Below are positions 46,849 to 57,106 of a stretch of DNA of 64,000 bases, piece after piece. The notes beneath the pieces are model-generated. The model was not told where the DNA came from, searched no databases, and worked only from the letters and a program-made list of their open reading frames with translations. The position numbers were made by a program, and so were the translations under genes. Positions within the stretch are counted from its first letter, which is position 1; each line of letters begins with the position of its first letter. The DNA comes from Gammaproteobacteria bacterium (GTDB lineage: Bacteria > Pseudomonadota > Gammaproteobacteria > Francisellales > CACEW01), in contig JAUSAW010000009.1 of the NCBI GenBank assembly GCA_030652335.1, forward strand, positions 95,372 through 159,371. The letters are read 5' to 3'.

Positions 46849-48840
46849 TTAAGCTAAAAGGGTGTGAGCCACTTCAAGCACATGCTTAACACTAAATCCA
46901 AAATACTCAAATAAATCGCTGGCCGGCGCAGATTCGCCGAAGCTATCCATACCGATAACGGCCCCTTTATCGCCCACAAAGGCACGCCAATAATGGCTGA
47001 CACCTGCCTCGATAGCGATAACTGGCAAGCCCTTAGGCAATACTTGCAAACGGTAAGCCTTATCCTGGGCCATAAACACATCGGTGCTTGGCATAGAAAC
47101 GACTCTTACTCTACGCTTTTGCTCGCTTAGTGCGGCTGCGGCTTTCATGGTTAAGTCCATTTCAGAACCAGTGGCCAATAAAATTAACTCAGGCGAATCA
47201 CAGTCTTTTAAAATATAGCCGCCTTTTCGAATATTCTGTAAAGTTTTTTCATCTCTAATTTGATGTGGCAGATTTTGTCTGGAGAAAATCAAACAGCTTG
47301 GGCCATTCGTCCGCTCGATTGCCGCCGCCCAAGCCACTACTGTTTCGACTGCATCGCAAGGACGCCATAGGGACATATTGGGAATTAAGCGCAGGGAAGC
47401 TAGATGTTCAACCGGTTGATGGGTAGGACCATCCTCACCTAAGCCGATAGAATCATGAGTATAGACAAAAATATTACGCTGCTTCATTAAAGCGGCCATA
47501 CGCAATGCGTTACGTGCATAGTCTGAAAACACTAAAAATGTGCCGCTATAAGGAATAAAGCCGCCATGCAGGGCAAGCCCATTGGCTATAGCCGACATGC
47601 CGAATTCACGCACGCCATAGTATATATAATTACCATTAGCATCTTTAGCGCTAATTGGTTTTGAACCCTTCCACATCGTTAAATTGGAGCCTGCCAAATC
47701 GGCCGAACCACCAAGTAACTCCGGCAATACTGGCCCTACTTTATTTAAGGCGTCCTGGGAGGCTTTTCTCGAGGCTATCGTTGCGGCTTGTGCATTGACT
47801 TCGGTCAACCAATTTTTGGCAAACTCAGGCCAACTCGCTGGCAAATCGCCCTTAATGCGGCGTTGTAATTCTTTGGCTAATTCAGGAACTTCTTTTTCAT
47901 AACGCGCTAAATTATGCTGCCATTCCGCTTCATATTTTTGACCGCGCTCATTGGCAGACCAAGCTTGTTTTATATCCGAGGGGATTTCAAAGGCAGGATA
48001 TTCCCAGCCCAAAGCCTTACGTGTTCCGGCTATTTCATCGGCACCCAAGGGAGCACCATGAGTAGATTCTGAACCGGCTTTAGTCGGCGCTCCAAATCCA
48101 ATAGTGGTTTTGCAGCAAATTAAAGTAGGCTGACTGGTATTAGCACGGGCTTGAACAATAGCCTGCTTAATAGAATCGGGGTTATGCCCGTCTACGGCGC
48201 TAATGACCTGCCAGCCATACGATTCAAAACGCTTAGGCGTATTGTCGGTAAACCAGCCTTGTACATCGCCATCGATGGAAATGCCATTATCGTCCCAAAA
48301 GGCAATAAGCTTACCTAAGCCTAATGTACCGGCTAAGGAGCAGACTTCATGAGAAATGCCTTCCATTAAGCAACCATCGCCTAAAAATACATAGGTATGA
48401 TGATCGATAATCTCGATAGTGGGTTGATTAAAATGTGAGGCTAATATCTTTTCGGCTAGAGCCATACCTACGGCATTCGCAAGACCTTGTCCAAGCGGGC
48501 CAGTGGTCGTTTCGACTCCCGCGGTATAGCCGTATTCTGGATGACCTGGGGTCTGGCTATGTAACTGGCGAAATTGTTTTAATTGTTCGATTGGAAGGTC
48601 ATAGCCTGAAAGATGTAGCAGACTATAATGCAGCATCGAACCATGACCGTTCGATAACACAAATCGATCTCGGTTTAACCATTTAGGATTCAACGGGTTA
48701 TGACGTAAAAAGTCATTCCATAACACTTCAGCAATATCCGCCATGCCCATCGGCATACCAGGATGACCTGAATTGGCTTGTTGAACGGCATCCATACTTA
48801 AGAAACGTATAGCATTTGCGAGCTGCTTGCGAGAAATCAT
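46849..48840 (-). CDS. tkt: Transketolase
   Basis: Thiamine-diphosphate enzyme of the pentose phosphate pathway, about 663 residues. It starts [24 protein letters not shown] motif [12 protein letters not shown] (about 154-165), and the pyrimidine-domain segments [19 protein letters not shown] start at 48840 (GGAG just upstream); the frame opens at 48882 with 14 non-homologous residues. First gene of tkt-gap-pgk-pyk-fba, linking pentose and triose pools. Confidence 0.96.
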   Translation of the reverse strand: MISRKQLANAIRFLSMDAVQQANSGHPGMPMGMADIAEVLWNDFLRHNPLNPKWLNRDRFVLSNGHGSMLHYSLLHLSGYDLPIEQLKQFRQLHSQTPGHPEYGYTAGVETTTGPLGQGLANAVGMALAEKILASHFNQPTIEIIDHHTYVFLGDGCLMEGISHEVCSLAGTLGLGKLIAFWDDNGISIDGDVQGWFTDNTPKRFESYGWQVISAVDGHNPDSIKQAIVQARANTSQPTLICCKTTIGFGAPTKAGSESTHGAPLGADEIAGTRKALGWEYPAFEIPSDIKQAWSANERGQKYEAEWQHNLARYEKEVPELAKELQRRIKGDLPASWPEFAKNWLTEVNAQAATIASRKASQDALNKVGPVLPELLGGSADLAGSNLTMWKGSKPISAKDANGNYIYYGVREFGMSAIANGLALHGGFIPYSGTFLVFSDYARNALRMAALMKQRNIFVYTHDSIGLGEDGPTHQPVEHLASLRLIPNMSLWRPCDAVETVVAWAAAIERTNGPSCLIFSRQNLPHQIRDEKTLQNIRKGGYILKDCDSPELILLATGSEMDLTMKAAAALSEQKRRVRVVSMPSTDVFMAQDKAYRLQVLPKGLPVIAIEAGVSHYWRAFVGDKGAVIGMDSFGESAPASDLFEYFGFSVKHVLEVAHTLLA

Positions 48841-48907
48841 AATTACTCCAATCCATACTAAGACTTGCAGCGATTTTAACATGATTCAAACTCATGACTA
48901 GCATTAT

Positions 48908-51091
48908 TTATGTCGAATCAAAGCTACTACCTGCCCCTGCTGATGGAGCCATACCTCTTACTAGAGTAGCCGAGCTATATGCCCCAAAAGACTCCCTAAC
49001 TTTAGCGGCATCTTCCGCCTTTTCTGATCGAGCCCGACTAACAATTAAACCTTCCATAACCGTTTCTGATTCTAAATAATTAGCTGGGGCTCCCCCTCTA
49101 TAAAAAATATTACCCTTAGTTGATGTAAAAGGCTCTAAACGCCTACTAACTGAGAGTTCTGCTATATTAATGTATTCGATAGGAACGGTTTGGGAACCTC
49201 GATGCTCAAGCCTCTCTAACCATAGCAAATAATGAGGATCAAATAATAAATTTAAGGGATATATATAACTCGATTTCAAATCAGCACCATGGAATTCTTT
49301 CAGTGCAATGTGGGTCCTTTTTTTCAGCTGATCATAAATAATCGAAAAGACTGATCTAATAACCCTTCTTTTCCCACTCGTCCATGTTATGGCCTCCTCC
49401 GCTTCAAAAATAGTGCTTTCATACTCTTGTACGACAGCTTTAACTACGTCATGAAAGGCCGAATATTTGGGCCAGCTAACTAAATCTTCAACTTTAAATT
49501 GCCAAGCGGATAAAATTAGGCCAAATAAGAAACCCTTATTTTCAACAGCGATCAATTCGCTCGGAGAATCACGAAGCTTTAAAACGATACAATAAAATAA
49601 ATCGAGGATGTCATGGGGTTTATCCCACAATATAGAGGTAGCTAAATGGAGAAAATAATACCATTGATAAAAATAAGAAAAAAACGGCTCATCAAGACTA
49701 TCATATTTAAGCCACATCCTATGGCGACTAGCATTAACTATAGAATTAGCGAGCTCTGTTAAAGAGCAAGCTAATAAACCAAAGTTTAAAAACTCCATAA
49801 TCGATCGATTACTGCTTGTACTCGATCGACAATTAATGGCACAAGCCTTAACAAATAATTGCGAGGTCTCCTCCCCTTCCGCCAAGTACTTAAGGTGTTT
49901 TAATAATAGCAAACGAGCTGTAAGCTCACGTTTAATAGAATGTGTTGGAGTCTGAGCGCACATGATCGCTAAACTGACAGGTAAGTGTTTACAATAGTGC
50001 GTCATAATTTCAGTATAAAGCCCTTGCCCTTCTGTTCTAGGGCTTGTGGCCCCAAATAAAGCTATCTTTGTACAACACTCAGCATAGGCCTCTACTAATG
50101 CCTCACCGGCAAGGTCTAATCTAAAATAATCCTGACTTAAAATGCTTAGCAGGCCTCTTAACACATGGCTGGAAAAATCGCCTTCCTTGCCTTCCGACCT
50201 ACTGACATCGACAACGATAGCTTTTACCGCCTCCATTCGAGCCGCTTTATAATCCTGTAAAGGAAGCATTTTTCTATGCGCCTGCCATAGAGTGGCTAAT
50301 CCTAGCCCAGCTTCATTCATAAGAATTTCTTTCAATTCCGCCCTATGCTGACCTTGAATGTGATAGCCACGAAATACGAAACCTTTCAATTCCGGCCTGT
50401 ACTCCATCGTAGCGTTTACTTTGCCATATAAAGGAAAGTATTCTTGTAGCGTCGGGTCAAGATCCACCCTGCTATCCAGAAAACCCATCATATGGGATAC
50501 GCTATGAGCTATCAATTTACCGTGATCTACAAATAAATTTACCGATACACATCTAGCTGGGTTGGGAAAAGGTGTGATAGGTGCTGGCATACCCATTATG
50601 GCATGCGTAAATAAAAATTGGCTTGAAACATTAATAAATATTTGATGCCAAGAATTAAGCACTATCGCGGCATTTTCTACTCCTAAACACTCAGCCAGGC
50701 TGGCATGAACGTGCGCCAGGCTTAATGTCAGCAGCTCTTCACTTTCAGGCGCCGTACCAAATTTTTCTCTACAATAAGCCCTTAGTAAATCGATAAAATA
50801 AACCCCATTAATCTTAACCATGGGACGAGCGATAGCATCATCTAAAAAACTTTTCAATTTTACTTCGTCTAAAGGCGTTTCAGACAAAGGGGCTATTAAC
50901 CCTCTTTTACCGAGGTCGATTTCGGTTGGCTTAAAAATAAATTTTATATAGGGATTAGTCGAATGAGCCAGTTCTTCAGCAGGTATGCTAATAGCTTCAG
51001 GAACAACGGTCTCAATGAGAGGAAAAATCGAAAGCTCATTTAATAGCTGAAAATGATTATCAAACTTATGCTTTGGCACTCCATGAGACAT
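48908..51091 (-). CDS. Large unknown protein, possible effector
   Basis: A 727-residue soluble protein starting after AAGGA, with no signal peptide. It is mostly helical in the middle (about 290-590), with several Trp/Tyr-rich helices (WLKYDSLDEPFFSYFYQWYY in part) and an Ala/Gly/Ser-rich C-terminus (APSAGAGSSFDST) like other candidate effectors in this window. No recognised domain. The region upstream has only weak half-sites (TTAA then TGAT), so I do not assign a PmrA-type promoter. Confidence 0.55.
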   Translation of the reverse strand: MSHGVPKHKFDNHFQLLNELSIFPLIETVVPEAISIPAEELAHSTNPYIKFIFKPTEIDLGKRGLIAPLSETPLDEVKLKSFLDDAIARPMVKINGVYFIDLLRAYCREKFGTAPESEELLTLSLAHVHASLAECLGVENAAIVLNSWHQIFINVSSQFLFTHAIMGMPAPITPFPNPARCVSVNLFVDHGKLIAHSVSHMMGFLDSRVDLDPTLQEYFPLYGKVNATMEYRPELKGFVFRGYHIQGQHRAELKEILMNEAGLGLATLWQAHRKMLPLQDYKAARMEAVKAIVVDVSRSEGKEGDFSSHVLRGLLSILSQDYFRLDLAGEALVEAYAECCTKIALFGATSPRTEGQGLYTEIMTHYCKHLPVSLAIMCAQTPTHSIKRELTARLLLLKHLKYLAEGEETSQLFVKACAINCRSSTSSNRSIMEFLNFGLLACSLTELANSIVNASRHRMWLKYDSLDEPFFSYFYQWYYFLHLATSILWDKPHDILDLFYCIVLKLRDSPSELIAVENKGFLFGLILSAWQFKVEDLVSWPKYSAFHDVVKAVVQEYESTIFEAEEAITWTSGKRRVIRSVFSIIYDQLKKRTHIALKEFHGADLKSSYIYPLNLLFDPHYLLWLERLEHRGSQTVPIEYINIAELSVSRRLEPFTSTKGNIFYRGGAPANYLESETVMEGLIVSRARSEKAEDAAKVRESFGAYSSATLVRGMAPSAGAGSSFDST

Positions 51092-51250
51092 GACATAATC
51101 CTTGTTATCACGTGGATTTCTTATGAGATAATATCATCAAATTCAATTAAAAATAAGTGACCCTCTTTTCACACCCATTGAGCAGATGCAGTTTCAATGA
51201 ACTTCAGTTATAATGTTGCCAATTTTAACTCCATTACACAAGGGCATTAA

Positions 51251-52414
51251 ATGACGAGCAGCTATTTATTTACCTCAGAATCCGTATCCGAAGGTCACCC
51301 CGATAAAGTAGCCGATCAAATCTCGGATGCCATTTTGGATGCCATTTTAAAACAAGATATTCATGCTCGAGTGGCCTGTGAAACCCTGGTTAAAACTGGT
51401 ATGGCTTTGGTTGCCGGTGAGGTTACTACGACTGCCTGGGTGGATATCGAAGAGCTAGTCCGTAAGGTTATTCTCGACATCGGTTATAACAATGCAGAAT
51501 TGGGTTTTGATGGCCATTCCTGTTCCGTTTTAAATGCGATCGGTAAACAATCCCCTGATATCGCCCGTGGTGTAGATAGAGTGAATGAAGACCAAGGCGC
51601 CGGTGACCAAGGCTTAATGTTTGGTTATGCCAGCAATGAAACCGATGTATTAATGCCAGCCCCAATTACTTACGCGCATCGCTTAATGAAACGTCAAGCT
51701 TTCTTACGTAAAGCAGGCGAACTTAGATGGCTAAGACCAGATGCAAAAAGCCAGGTTACCTTCCGCTATGTCGATAATAAACCGGTTGGCGTCGATGCAA
51801 TCGTTATTTCTACCCAGCATTCGGAAGATATCGATTATGAAACCCTAAAAGAAGCGGTAATCGAAGAGATTATTAAACCGGTTATCCCAGCCGAATGGTT
51901 AAGTAAAGACACCCAATACTTTATTAACCCAACCGGACGCTTTGTTATTGGCGGACCTCAAGGTGACTGTGGATTAACCGGTCGTAAAATTATTGTGGAT
52001 TCTTACGGTGGAGCCGCCCGCCATGGTGGAGGTGCATTCTCCGGTAAAGATCCTTCAAAAGTAGACCGCTCAGCCGCTTATATGGGCCGATATGTCGCGA
52101 AAAATATCGTAGCCGCAGGCTTAGCCGATCGCTGCGAAATCCAAATATCCTATGCGATCGGTGTGGCTAAACCTACCTCAATCCATATCGATACCTTTGG
52201 CACCGGCCATATTAGCGATGATAAAATTGTGCAATTAGTGACGGCGCATTTTGACCTACGTCCACATGGCATTACCCGTCAATTAAACCTATTGCGCCCT
52301 ATCTACCAAGCTACAGCGGCCTATGGTCACTTTGGTCGTGAAGAAGAAAACTTCACCTGGGAACGTACCGATAAAGCCGAAGAATTACGTAACGCCGCAG
52401 GGATCTCCCGCTAA
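51251..52414 (+). CDS. metK: S-adenosylmethionine synthetase
   Basis: Makes S-adenosylmethionine from methionine and ATP; 387 residues, full length. It has [21 protein letters not shown] (in adjoining parts, 7-27), the hexapeptide GAGDQG at about 118-123, and [16 protein letters not shown]. First gene of the metK-ahcY-metF methyl-cycle group. I found no SAM riboswitch in the 159-bp leader. Confidence 0.98.
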   Translation: MTSSYLFTSESVSEGHPDKVADQISDAILDAILKQDIHARVACETLVKTGMALVAGEVTTTAWVDIEELVRKVILDIGYNNAELGFDGHSCSVLNAIGKQSPDIARGVDRVNEDQGAGDQGLMFGYASNETDVLMPAPITYAHRLMKRQAFLRKAGELRWLRPDAKSQVTFRYVDNKPVGVDAIVISTQHSEDIDYETLKEAVIEEIIKPVIPAEWLSKDTQYFINPTGRFVIGGPQGDCGLTGRKIIVDSYGGAARHGGGAFSGKDPSKVDRSAAYMGRYVAKNIVAAGLADRCEIQISYAIGVAKPTSIHIDTFGTGHISDDKIVQLVTAHFDLRPHGITRQLNLLRPIYQATAAYGHFGREEENFTWERTDKAEELRNAAGISR

Positions 52415-52436
52415 AAATAGCAGGAGCCTTTACCGT

Positions 52437-52500
52437 TGTCATTCCCGTGAAAACGAGAATCTAAGAATAGCTGGATTCCCGATCAAGTCGAGAATGACAA
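52437..52500. repeat. Dispersed repeat between metK and ahcY
   Basis: TTGTCATTCCCGTGAAAACG, then GGATTCCCGATCAAGTCG and AGAATGACAA: the ends TTGTCATTC and GAATGACAA are exact inverted copies. In the ahcY frame this stretch is open, giving a false N-terminal extension. Confidence 0.7.
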
Positions 52501-52526
52501 AACAAGTTGTCATAAGGAAATATGAA

Positions 52527-53816
52527 ATGAATACAGATTATAAAGTTGCCGATATTAGCCTTGCTGCCTTAGGCCGCAAAGAAATCAATATTGCCGAAAC
52601 TGAAATGCCAGGACTCATGAGCCTGCGTAAAGAATTTGGCCAATCTAAACCGCTTAAAGACGCAAGAATCGTCGGTTGCTTACATATGACCGTGCAAACC
52701 GCCGTTTTAATTGAAACCTTAATCGAGCTTGGCGCTACAGTTCGCTGGTCTTCCTGCAATATTTTCTCTACCCATGATCCGGCAGCCGCGGCAGTAGCCG
52801 TTAATGGCGTACCGGTATTTGCCTGGAAAGGCGAAACTGAAGTCGAATACGAATGGTGTATCGAACAAACCATTAAAGGCCCAAATGGCTGGCTGCCTAA
52901 TATGATTTTGGATGATGGCGGCGATTTAACCCTAATCATTCATAATAAATATCCAGAACTCTTAAAAGATATTCGTGGCGTTACCGAAGAGACCACCACA
53001 GGTGTGCATCGTTTATATGAAATGGCTAAAAAAGGTGAGCTAAAAATCCCAGCCATTAACGTCAACGATTCCGTTACCAAATCAAAATTCGATAACTTAT
53101 ATGGTATGCGCGAATCCTTTATCGATGCCGTTAAACGTGCTACCGATGTAATGATTGCCGGAAAAGTATGCGTAGTATTAGGTTATGGCGATGTAGGTAA
53201 AGGCTGTGCTCAAGCATTAAGAGGCTTAGGCGCCAGCGTATTGATTACCGAGATCGATCCTATTAATGCCTTACAAGCCGCTATGGAAGGCTATAGAGTC
53301 GTAACCATGGATGATGCCTGTAGCATGGGCGATCTATTCGTTACCACCACCGGTAATAAGCGCGTCATTACTCATGATCATATGAAAAAAATGCGCAATC
53401 AAGCTATCGTATGTAACGTCGGACATTTTGATACCGAAATCGATATCGCTTCCTTACAGCAATATGAATGGGAAGAAATTAAACCTCAGGTCGATCACGT
53501 GATTTTCCCAGACGGTAAACGTCTAATTGTTTTGGCTAAAGGCCGCCTGGCGAATTTAGGATGTGCTAAAGGGCATCCAAGCTTTGTTATGTCAGCCTCC
53601 TTTACCAATCAAGTATTGGCGCAAATCGAGCTATGGGAACATTATAAAAACTATATTAACGAAGTGTATGTCCTGCCTAAACACTTGGATGAAAAAGTCG
53701 CCCGCCTGCATTTGGATAGAATTGGTGTGAAATTGACCAAACTCACCGCAGAACAAGCGGATTATTTAAATGTACCCGTCGATGGGCCTTATAAGCCAAA
53801 TCATTATAGGTACTAA
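52527..53816 (+). CDS. ahcY: S-adenosylhomocysteine hydrolase
   Basis: Splits S-adenosylhomocysteine to adenosine and homocysteine, removing the product inhibitor of methyltransferases. 429 residues: [31 protein letters not shown], the NAD-binding [18 protein letters not shown], and the C-terminal PYKPNHYRY that completes the neighbouring NAD site. The start at 52527 has AAGGA eight bases upstream; the open frame back to 52323 runs through metK and a repeat and is rejected. Confidence 0.97.
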   Translation: MNTDYKVADISLAALGRKEINIAETEMPGLMSLRKEFGQSKPLKDARIVGCLHMTVQTAVLIETLIELGATVRWSSCNIFSTHDPAAAAVAVNGVPVFAWKGETEVEYEWCIEQTIKGPNGWLPNMILDDGGDLTLIIHNKYPELLKDIRGVTEETTTGVHRLYEMAKKGELKIPAINVNDSVTKSKFDNLYGMRESFIDAVKRATDVMIAGKVCVVLGYGDVGKGCAQALRGLGASVLITEIDPINALQAAMEGYRVVTMDDACSMGDLFVTTTGNKRVITHDHMKKMRNQAIVCNVGHFDTEIDIASLQQYEWEEIKPQVDHVIFPDGKRLIVLAKGRLANLGCAKGHPSFVMSASFTNQVLAQIELWEHYKNYINEVYVLPKHLDEKVARLHLDRIGVKLTKLTAEQADYLNVPVDGPYKPNHYRY

Positions 53817-53822
53817 TAAAAG

Positions 53823-53891
53823 ACTGGATTCCCGCTTTCGCGGGAATGACAAATTGTCATCCTCGACTTGAGCGGGGATCCAGCTTTTTAA
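53823..53891. repeat. Two adjacent dispersed repeats before metF
   Basis: GGATTCCCGCTTTCGCGGGAATGACAA in adjoining parts forms one hairpin (TTCCCGC / GCGGGAA), followed by TTGTCATCCTCGACTTGAGC and GGGGATCCAGC, a second member. Both are close to copies elsewhere in the window. Confidence 0.75.
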
Positions 53892-53909
53892 TTGAGCGAA
53901 ACGATAAAT

Positions 53910-54764
53910 ATGAAAGATAATTCATTACATTTAAGCTTTGAGTTTTTTCCTCCTAAAAGTGATGAGGCGACGACGCACTTAATCAACGTCGCCCAAACTT
54001 TGCAGAGCGAATATGAGCCCGAATTTTTCTCGGTGACTTTTGGCGCAGGTGGTTCTACTCGAGACAAAACCTTAGAGACGGTTCAGCTTATTAATAACCA
54101 GACCCAAGCCATCACCGCAGCACACTTGTCCTGTATTGGCTTTAACAAAACTGAAATGCGTGAACAACTTGCTATTTATCGCCAAGCAGGCCTCACGCAT
54201 TTAGTGGCCTTGCGTGGTGATATCCCCTCTGGCATGATGGATATCGGCGATTTTCGCTATGCATCTGAATTGCTTGAATTTATTCGCGAAGAGACTCAAG
54301 ACCATTTCACCTTAGCGGTTGGAGCCTATCCTGAATATCACCCCCAGGCGCTTAACCCCGAGCAAGATTTAGCCAACTTTATTACTAAAGTACAAAAAGG
54401 CGCCAATCTGGCTTTAACTCAATATTTCTTTAACCCCGATGCGTATTTTTATTTTGTGGAACAATGCCAAGCGAAGCAGATCGATATACCCATTATCCCT
54501 GGAATTATGCCCATTACCAATTACAAACAGCTAGCACGTTTCTCAGATAGCTGCGGGACTGAAATACCACGCTGGATTAGAAGCCGCCTAGCTCACTATG
54601 ATGCTATGGATGATAAAGTCTCCATCGAGGCCTTTGGTAACGAGGTGATTACCTATTTAGCCGAAACCTTAATCGAGAACGGCGCCCCAGGCTTGCATTT
54701 TTATACCATGAATAAATTAGAGCCTACTCAAAAAATTCTCCAGAATCTTGGCGCGCTGGCTTAA
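53910..54764 (+). CDS. metF: 5,10-methylenetetrahydrofolate reductase
   Basis: FAD-dependent reduction of methylene-THF to methyl-THF for homocysteine remethylation. TIM-barrel segments: SFEFFPPKSDEA (about 8-19), FFSVTFGAGGSTRDKT, HLSCIG, LVALRGDIP, and TQYFFNPDAYF, with GIMPITNY toward the end. I start at the ATG at 53910 (284 aa); an in-frame TTG at 53892 adds six residues and neither has a strong ribosome binding site. Completes the methyl cycle with metK and ahcY. Confidence 0.95.
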   Translation: MKDNSLHLSFEFFPPKSDEATTHLINVAQTLQSEYEPEFFSVTFGAGGSTRDKTLETVQLINNQTQAITAAHLSCIGFNKTEMREQLAIYRQAGLTHLVALRGDIPSGMMDIGDFRYASELLEFIREETQDHFTLAVGAYPEYHPQALNPEQDLANFITKVQKGANLALTQYFFNPDAYFYFVEQCQAKQIDIPIIPGIMPITNYKQLARFSDSCGTEIPRWIRSRLAHYDAMDDKVSIEAFGNEVITYLAETLIENGAPGLHFYTMNKLEPTQKILQNLGALA

Positions 54765-54767
54765 ACC

Positions 54768-55496
54768 ATGCGCACTATTCGTATCTATCAAAATCAAACC
54801 CTTATCACTGGTCAAACCATACAACTCGACCCCGAAGCCAGTAACCATATTGCCAACGTCCTAAGAATGCGAATTGGCGAATATATAGTGCTGTTTGATG
54901 GCAAAGGTTCGGAATATACCGCATCGATTAACAGCCTGCTTAAAAAATCTGTGACGGTAACAATTGAGTCAGAAGCTTGGGTTAATCGCGAGTCACCATT
55001 GCATATCCATTTAGCTCAGGCCCTAGCCAAAGGCGATAAAATGGAATGGGTTATTCAAAAAGCGGTAGAACTGGGCGTCGCTGAAATTAGCTCGGTTTTT
55101 ACCGAACGCTCTAATCTAAAAATGGGTGCTGAACGCTGGGATAAAAAGCTCGAACATTGGCAAAAAGTAGCTATTAGTGCTTGCGAGCAATGTGGTCGAA
55201 ATACCCTGCCCATCATTCACGCCCCCATAACGTTAATAAAATTTCTAGACTCAAACAAATCTGAGCTTAGCCTTATATTGCATACTGAAATAAGCCAGAA
55301 CCTAGCCAGCCTGCCCGATACTATCCAAACTTTAAGCCTATTAATTGGGCCAGAAGGCGGATTTAGTGAAACTGAAATTAAACTAGCACAAGCTAATAAC
55401 TGTATTACACTTAATTTAGGCCCCAGAATTTTACGGACTGAAACGGCCCCACTCGCGGCGATTGCATTATTTCAAGCCAAATGGGGTGATATGTAA
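54768..55496 (+). CDS. rsmE: 16S rRNA m3U1498 methyltransferase
   Basis: SPOUT-family methyltransferase, 242 residues. N-terminal PUA-like part with HIANVLRMRIGE; C-terminal knot with QKAVELGVAEISSV, ERSNLK, ISACEQCGRNTLP, LLIGPEGGFSETE and LGPRILRTETAPLAAIA. Uses S-adenosylmethionine, which suits its place 3 bp after metF, likely co-transcribed. Confidence 0.96.
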   Translation: MRTIRIYQNQTLITGQTIQLDPEASNHIANVLRMRIGEYIVLFDGKGSEYTASINSLLKKSVTVTIESEAWVNRESPLHIHLAQALAKGDKMEWVIQKAVELGVAEISSVFTERSNLKMGAERWDKKLEHWQKVAISACEQCGRNTLPIIHAPITLIKFLDSNKSELSLILHTEISQNLASLPDTIQTLSLLIGPEGGFSETEIKLAQANNCITLNLGPRILRTETAPLAAIALFQAKWGDM

Positions 55497-55514
55497 CGCC
55501 TATAAGGATTGACT

Positions 55515-55613
55515 ATGGCACCGCCAGATCAAATTGCACTAAGTTCATTTTTTCAAAGCTTAACGAATGTCATTAGCGCACTGGCAGATGCCATCGTCAG
55601 AAGCATTCATTAA
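55515..55613 (+). CDS. 32-residue small protein, amphipathic helix
   Basis: A short ORF with AAGGA six bases before the ATG and a TAA stop, 18 bp after rsmE. The product starts MAPPDQIALSSFF and continues QSLTNVISALADAIVRSIH, a pattern that would give an amphipathic helix of about 25 residues. It ends just before the PmrA-type box of the next gene. It could be a genuine small protein or a chance ORF. Confidence 0.4.
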   Translation: MAPPDQIALSSFFQSLTNVISALADAIVRSIH

Positions 55614-55623
55614 TATTGTGCTC

Positions 55624-55655
55624 TTAAGCTTTCCTTAAGGTTTGATCTGTAGACT
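55624..55655 (+). promoter_or_regulatory. PmrA-type promoter, perfect tandem half-sites
   Basis: CTTAAG, five bases (CTTTC), CTTAAG: TTAA at 55624-55627 and 55635-55638, seven bases between. Eleven bases follow, then -10 TAGACT (55650-55655). It matches cTTAA-N2-TT-N2-cTTAA, as I recall the PmrA element, better than the other copies. Confidence 0.8.
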
Positions 55656-55678
55656 ACCATCATCAGGGAGAGATGCGT

Positions 55679-57106
55679 ATGTTTAAAAAATATCAAGATT
55701 TAGTCTTGCTAAAGATAAGACAAATGGCCGCCTTTAGCCTTAATGAGCATACCAAAATTGAACCTTTACACTGGAGAAGCAGCTTTATTAGCGACCTCTC
55801 TACGAATTATCTTGATATTGATAAAGGCAAATCTACAAAAAAACCTCCATTCATAGGCTTAGTCAAACCCGACTGCAGTAATTTAATTAGTATATTAGCC
55901 GATCTTAAAGCCCACTTAATTGAGTTATGGAGAGCAAAGGAATTACACTCTTACTGCAACGGCCATGTCGATATCGATAGATTAATAGAAACCCTTAATG
56001 CGTCTCATAGCCCCTACCACCTAAGCGATATTAGCTTATGGTCTTGCACTTCATCCTCAACTTCCCCATTAAAAGCAACCGACAACCCACTATTCTATTT
56101 TACTTCTATGGACAGGGCCGTCGCCTATTACACGATAATGCTTTTAGCCGAATCCGCTACTAGTTTTAATGACTGTTTACTGGGGATAAAACAAGCTGGA
56201 ACCTCTCGATATTTCACGCCTGGCTTAACCAGTAATAAGCTCAATATAAGAATGGGCCAAGCGGTTGAAAAAGCGCGAGAACCCCTCGCTACTTATTTTC
56301 AAACTTATAAAGCTATTTATTTTAAAAATAGAGCAAGCTTCTGCACCGAAGAGGAATTTTACAAGGCTTGCAAGATTATCATTGGGAACCATATAGAGGA
56401 AACACCCACTCTTAAGGCATGTTTTGATTTACATCGTTTTACACTATCTCGCTACCTTGATAAAAAATCGTACTATGATGAAATAATCGCCCTGCTAGGT
56501 GATTGTGAAGATGAATTAAATCGTTTAGAAATGGGAATTGATACACTTGAAGCAGAGCTGAATAATGAACCTAAACTTATAGCACAGGCTAAATTGATTC
56601 AAGTGAATTGGTTTAGCGAAGGCTCGGTTAATGAGATTAAAGAAGCCAATTCCATGCTCATGAGTGAAGAAATTGAAAAGTTAAAGAAAGTTCGAGATAG
56701 CGTGGCGGGTGTTCATATTGAATGTGGCCGTATACTTGAGCCTCTCATCCAGCCATTACTCGACTTAAAAGAAACTATGGATGAAAAAGAATACACCCTA
56801 TGTAATCTTTATCACTCTGACGCCAACGTTAATGAGCTTATTGAAGTTTTACCTAAAGAAGTAGAAGATAAAATTATAAAAGACCTTATAGACAAATTAG
56901 AGGCTCAATACCTAATATTCAAGCAGGAAATAGCGGAGTTGCATGCGAAATTGCCTGCATCAACTGGCTCATATCGAACATCTAGCCCCATAACATCAAC
57001 TTCGTCAGGATATGGCGTCACAGCTTTCAGCACTCATAGTTTATCTGGTTCGCATGAGTCCATATTTACGCAAACTACTGAGGAATCCATCGTTACTTCT
57101 CTTTAA
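55679..57106 (+). CDS. Putative secreted effector under PmrA-type promoter
   Basis: About 476 residues, unknown function, no signal peptide. I start at the second ATG (55679), because GGGAG is too close to the first one (55673). The N-terminal two thirds is mixed helix; about 275-320 and 400-440 are likely coiled coil (DELNRLEMGIDTLEAEL); the last 45 residues are Ser/Thr-rich and finish FTQTTEESIVTSL, which resembles the Glu-containing C-terminal signals of Dot/Icm substrates. The transcript would start about 17 bp before the ATG. Its end overlaps the convergent gene by four bases. Confidence 0.65.
   Translation: MFKKYQDLVLLKIRQMAAFSLNEHTKIEPLHWRSSFISDLSTNYLDIDKGKSTKKPPFIGLVKPDCSNLISILADLKAHLIELWRAKELHSYCNGHVDIDRLIETLNASHSPYHLSDISLWSCTSSSTSPLKATDNPLFYFTSMDRAVAYYTIMLLAESATSFNDCLLGIKQAGTSRYFTPGLTSNKLNIRMGQAVEKAREPLATYFQTYKAIYFKNRASFCTEEEFYKACKIIIGNHIEETPTLKACFDLHRFTLSRYLDKKSYYDEIIALLGDCEDELNRLEMGIDTLEAELNNEPKLIAQAKLIQVNWFSEGSVNEIKEANSMLMSEEIEKLKKVRDSVAGVHIECGRILEPLIQPLLDLKETMDEKEYTLCNLYHSDANVNELIEVLPKEVEDKIIKDLIDKLEAQYLIFKQEIAELHAKLPASTGSYRTSSPITSTSSGYGVTAFSTHSLSGSHESIFTQTTEESIVTSL

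Noticed and set aside
51121..51180. Possible PmrA-type site before the 727-residue gene
   Set aside because: Only one good half-site (TTAA then TGAT) and no -10 at the right distance.
51100..51250. SAM or SAH riboswitch before metK
   Set aside because: No recognisable conserved core or paired structure in the leader.
52323..52526. Open extension of the ahcY frame upstream of 52527
   Set aside because: It runs through the end of metK and a palindromic repeat; the ATG at 52527 has a proper ribosome binding site and gives the normal family start.
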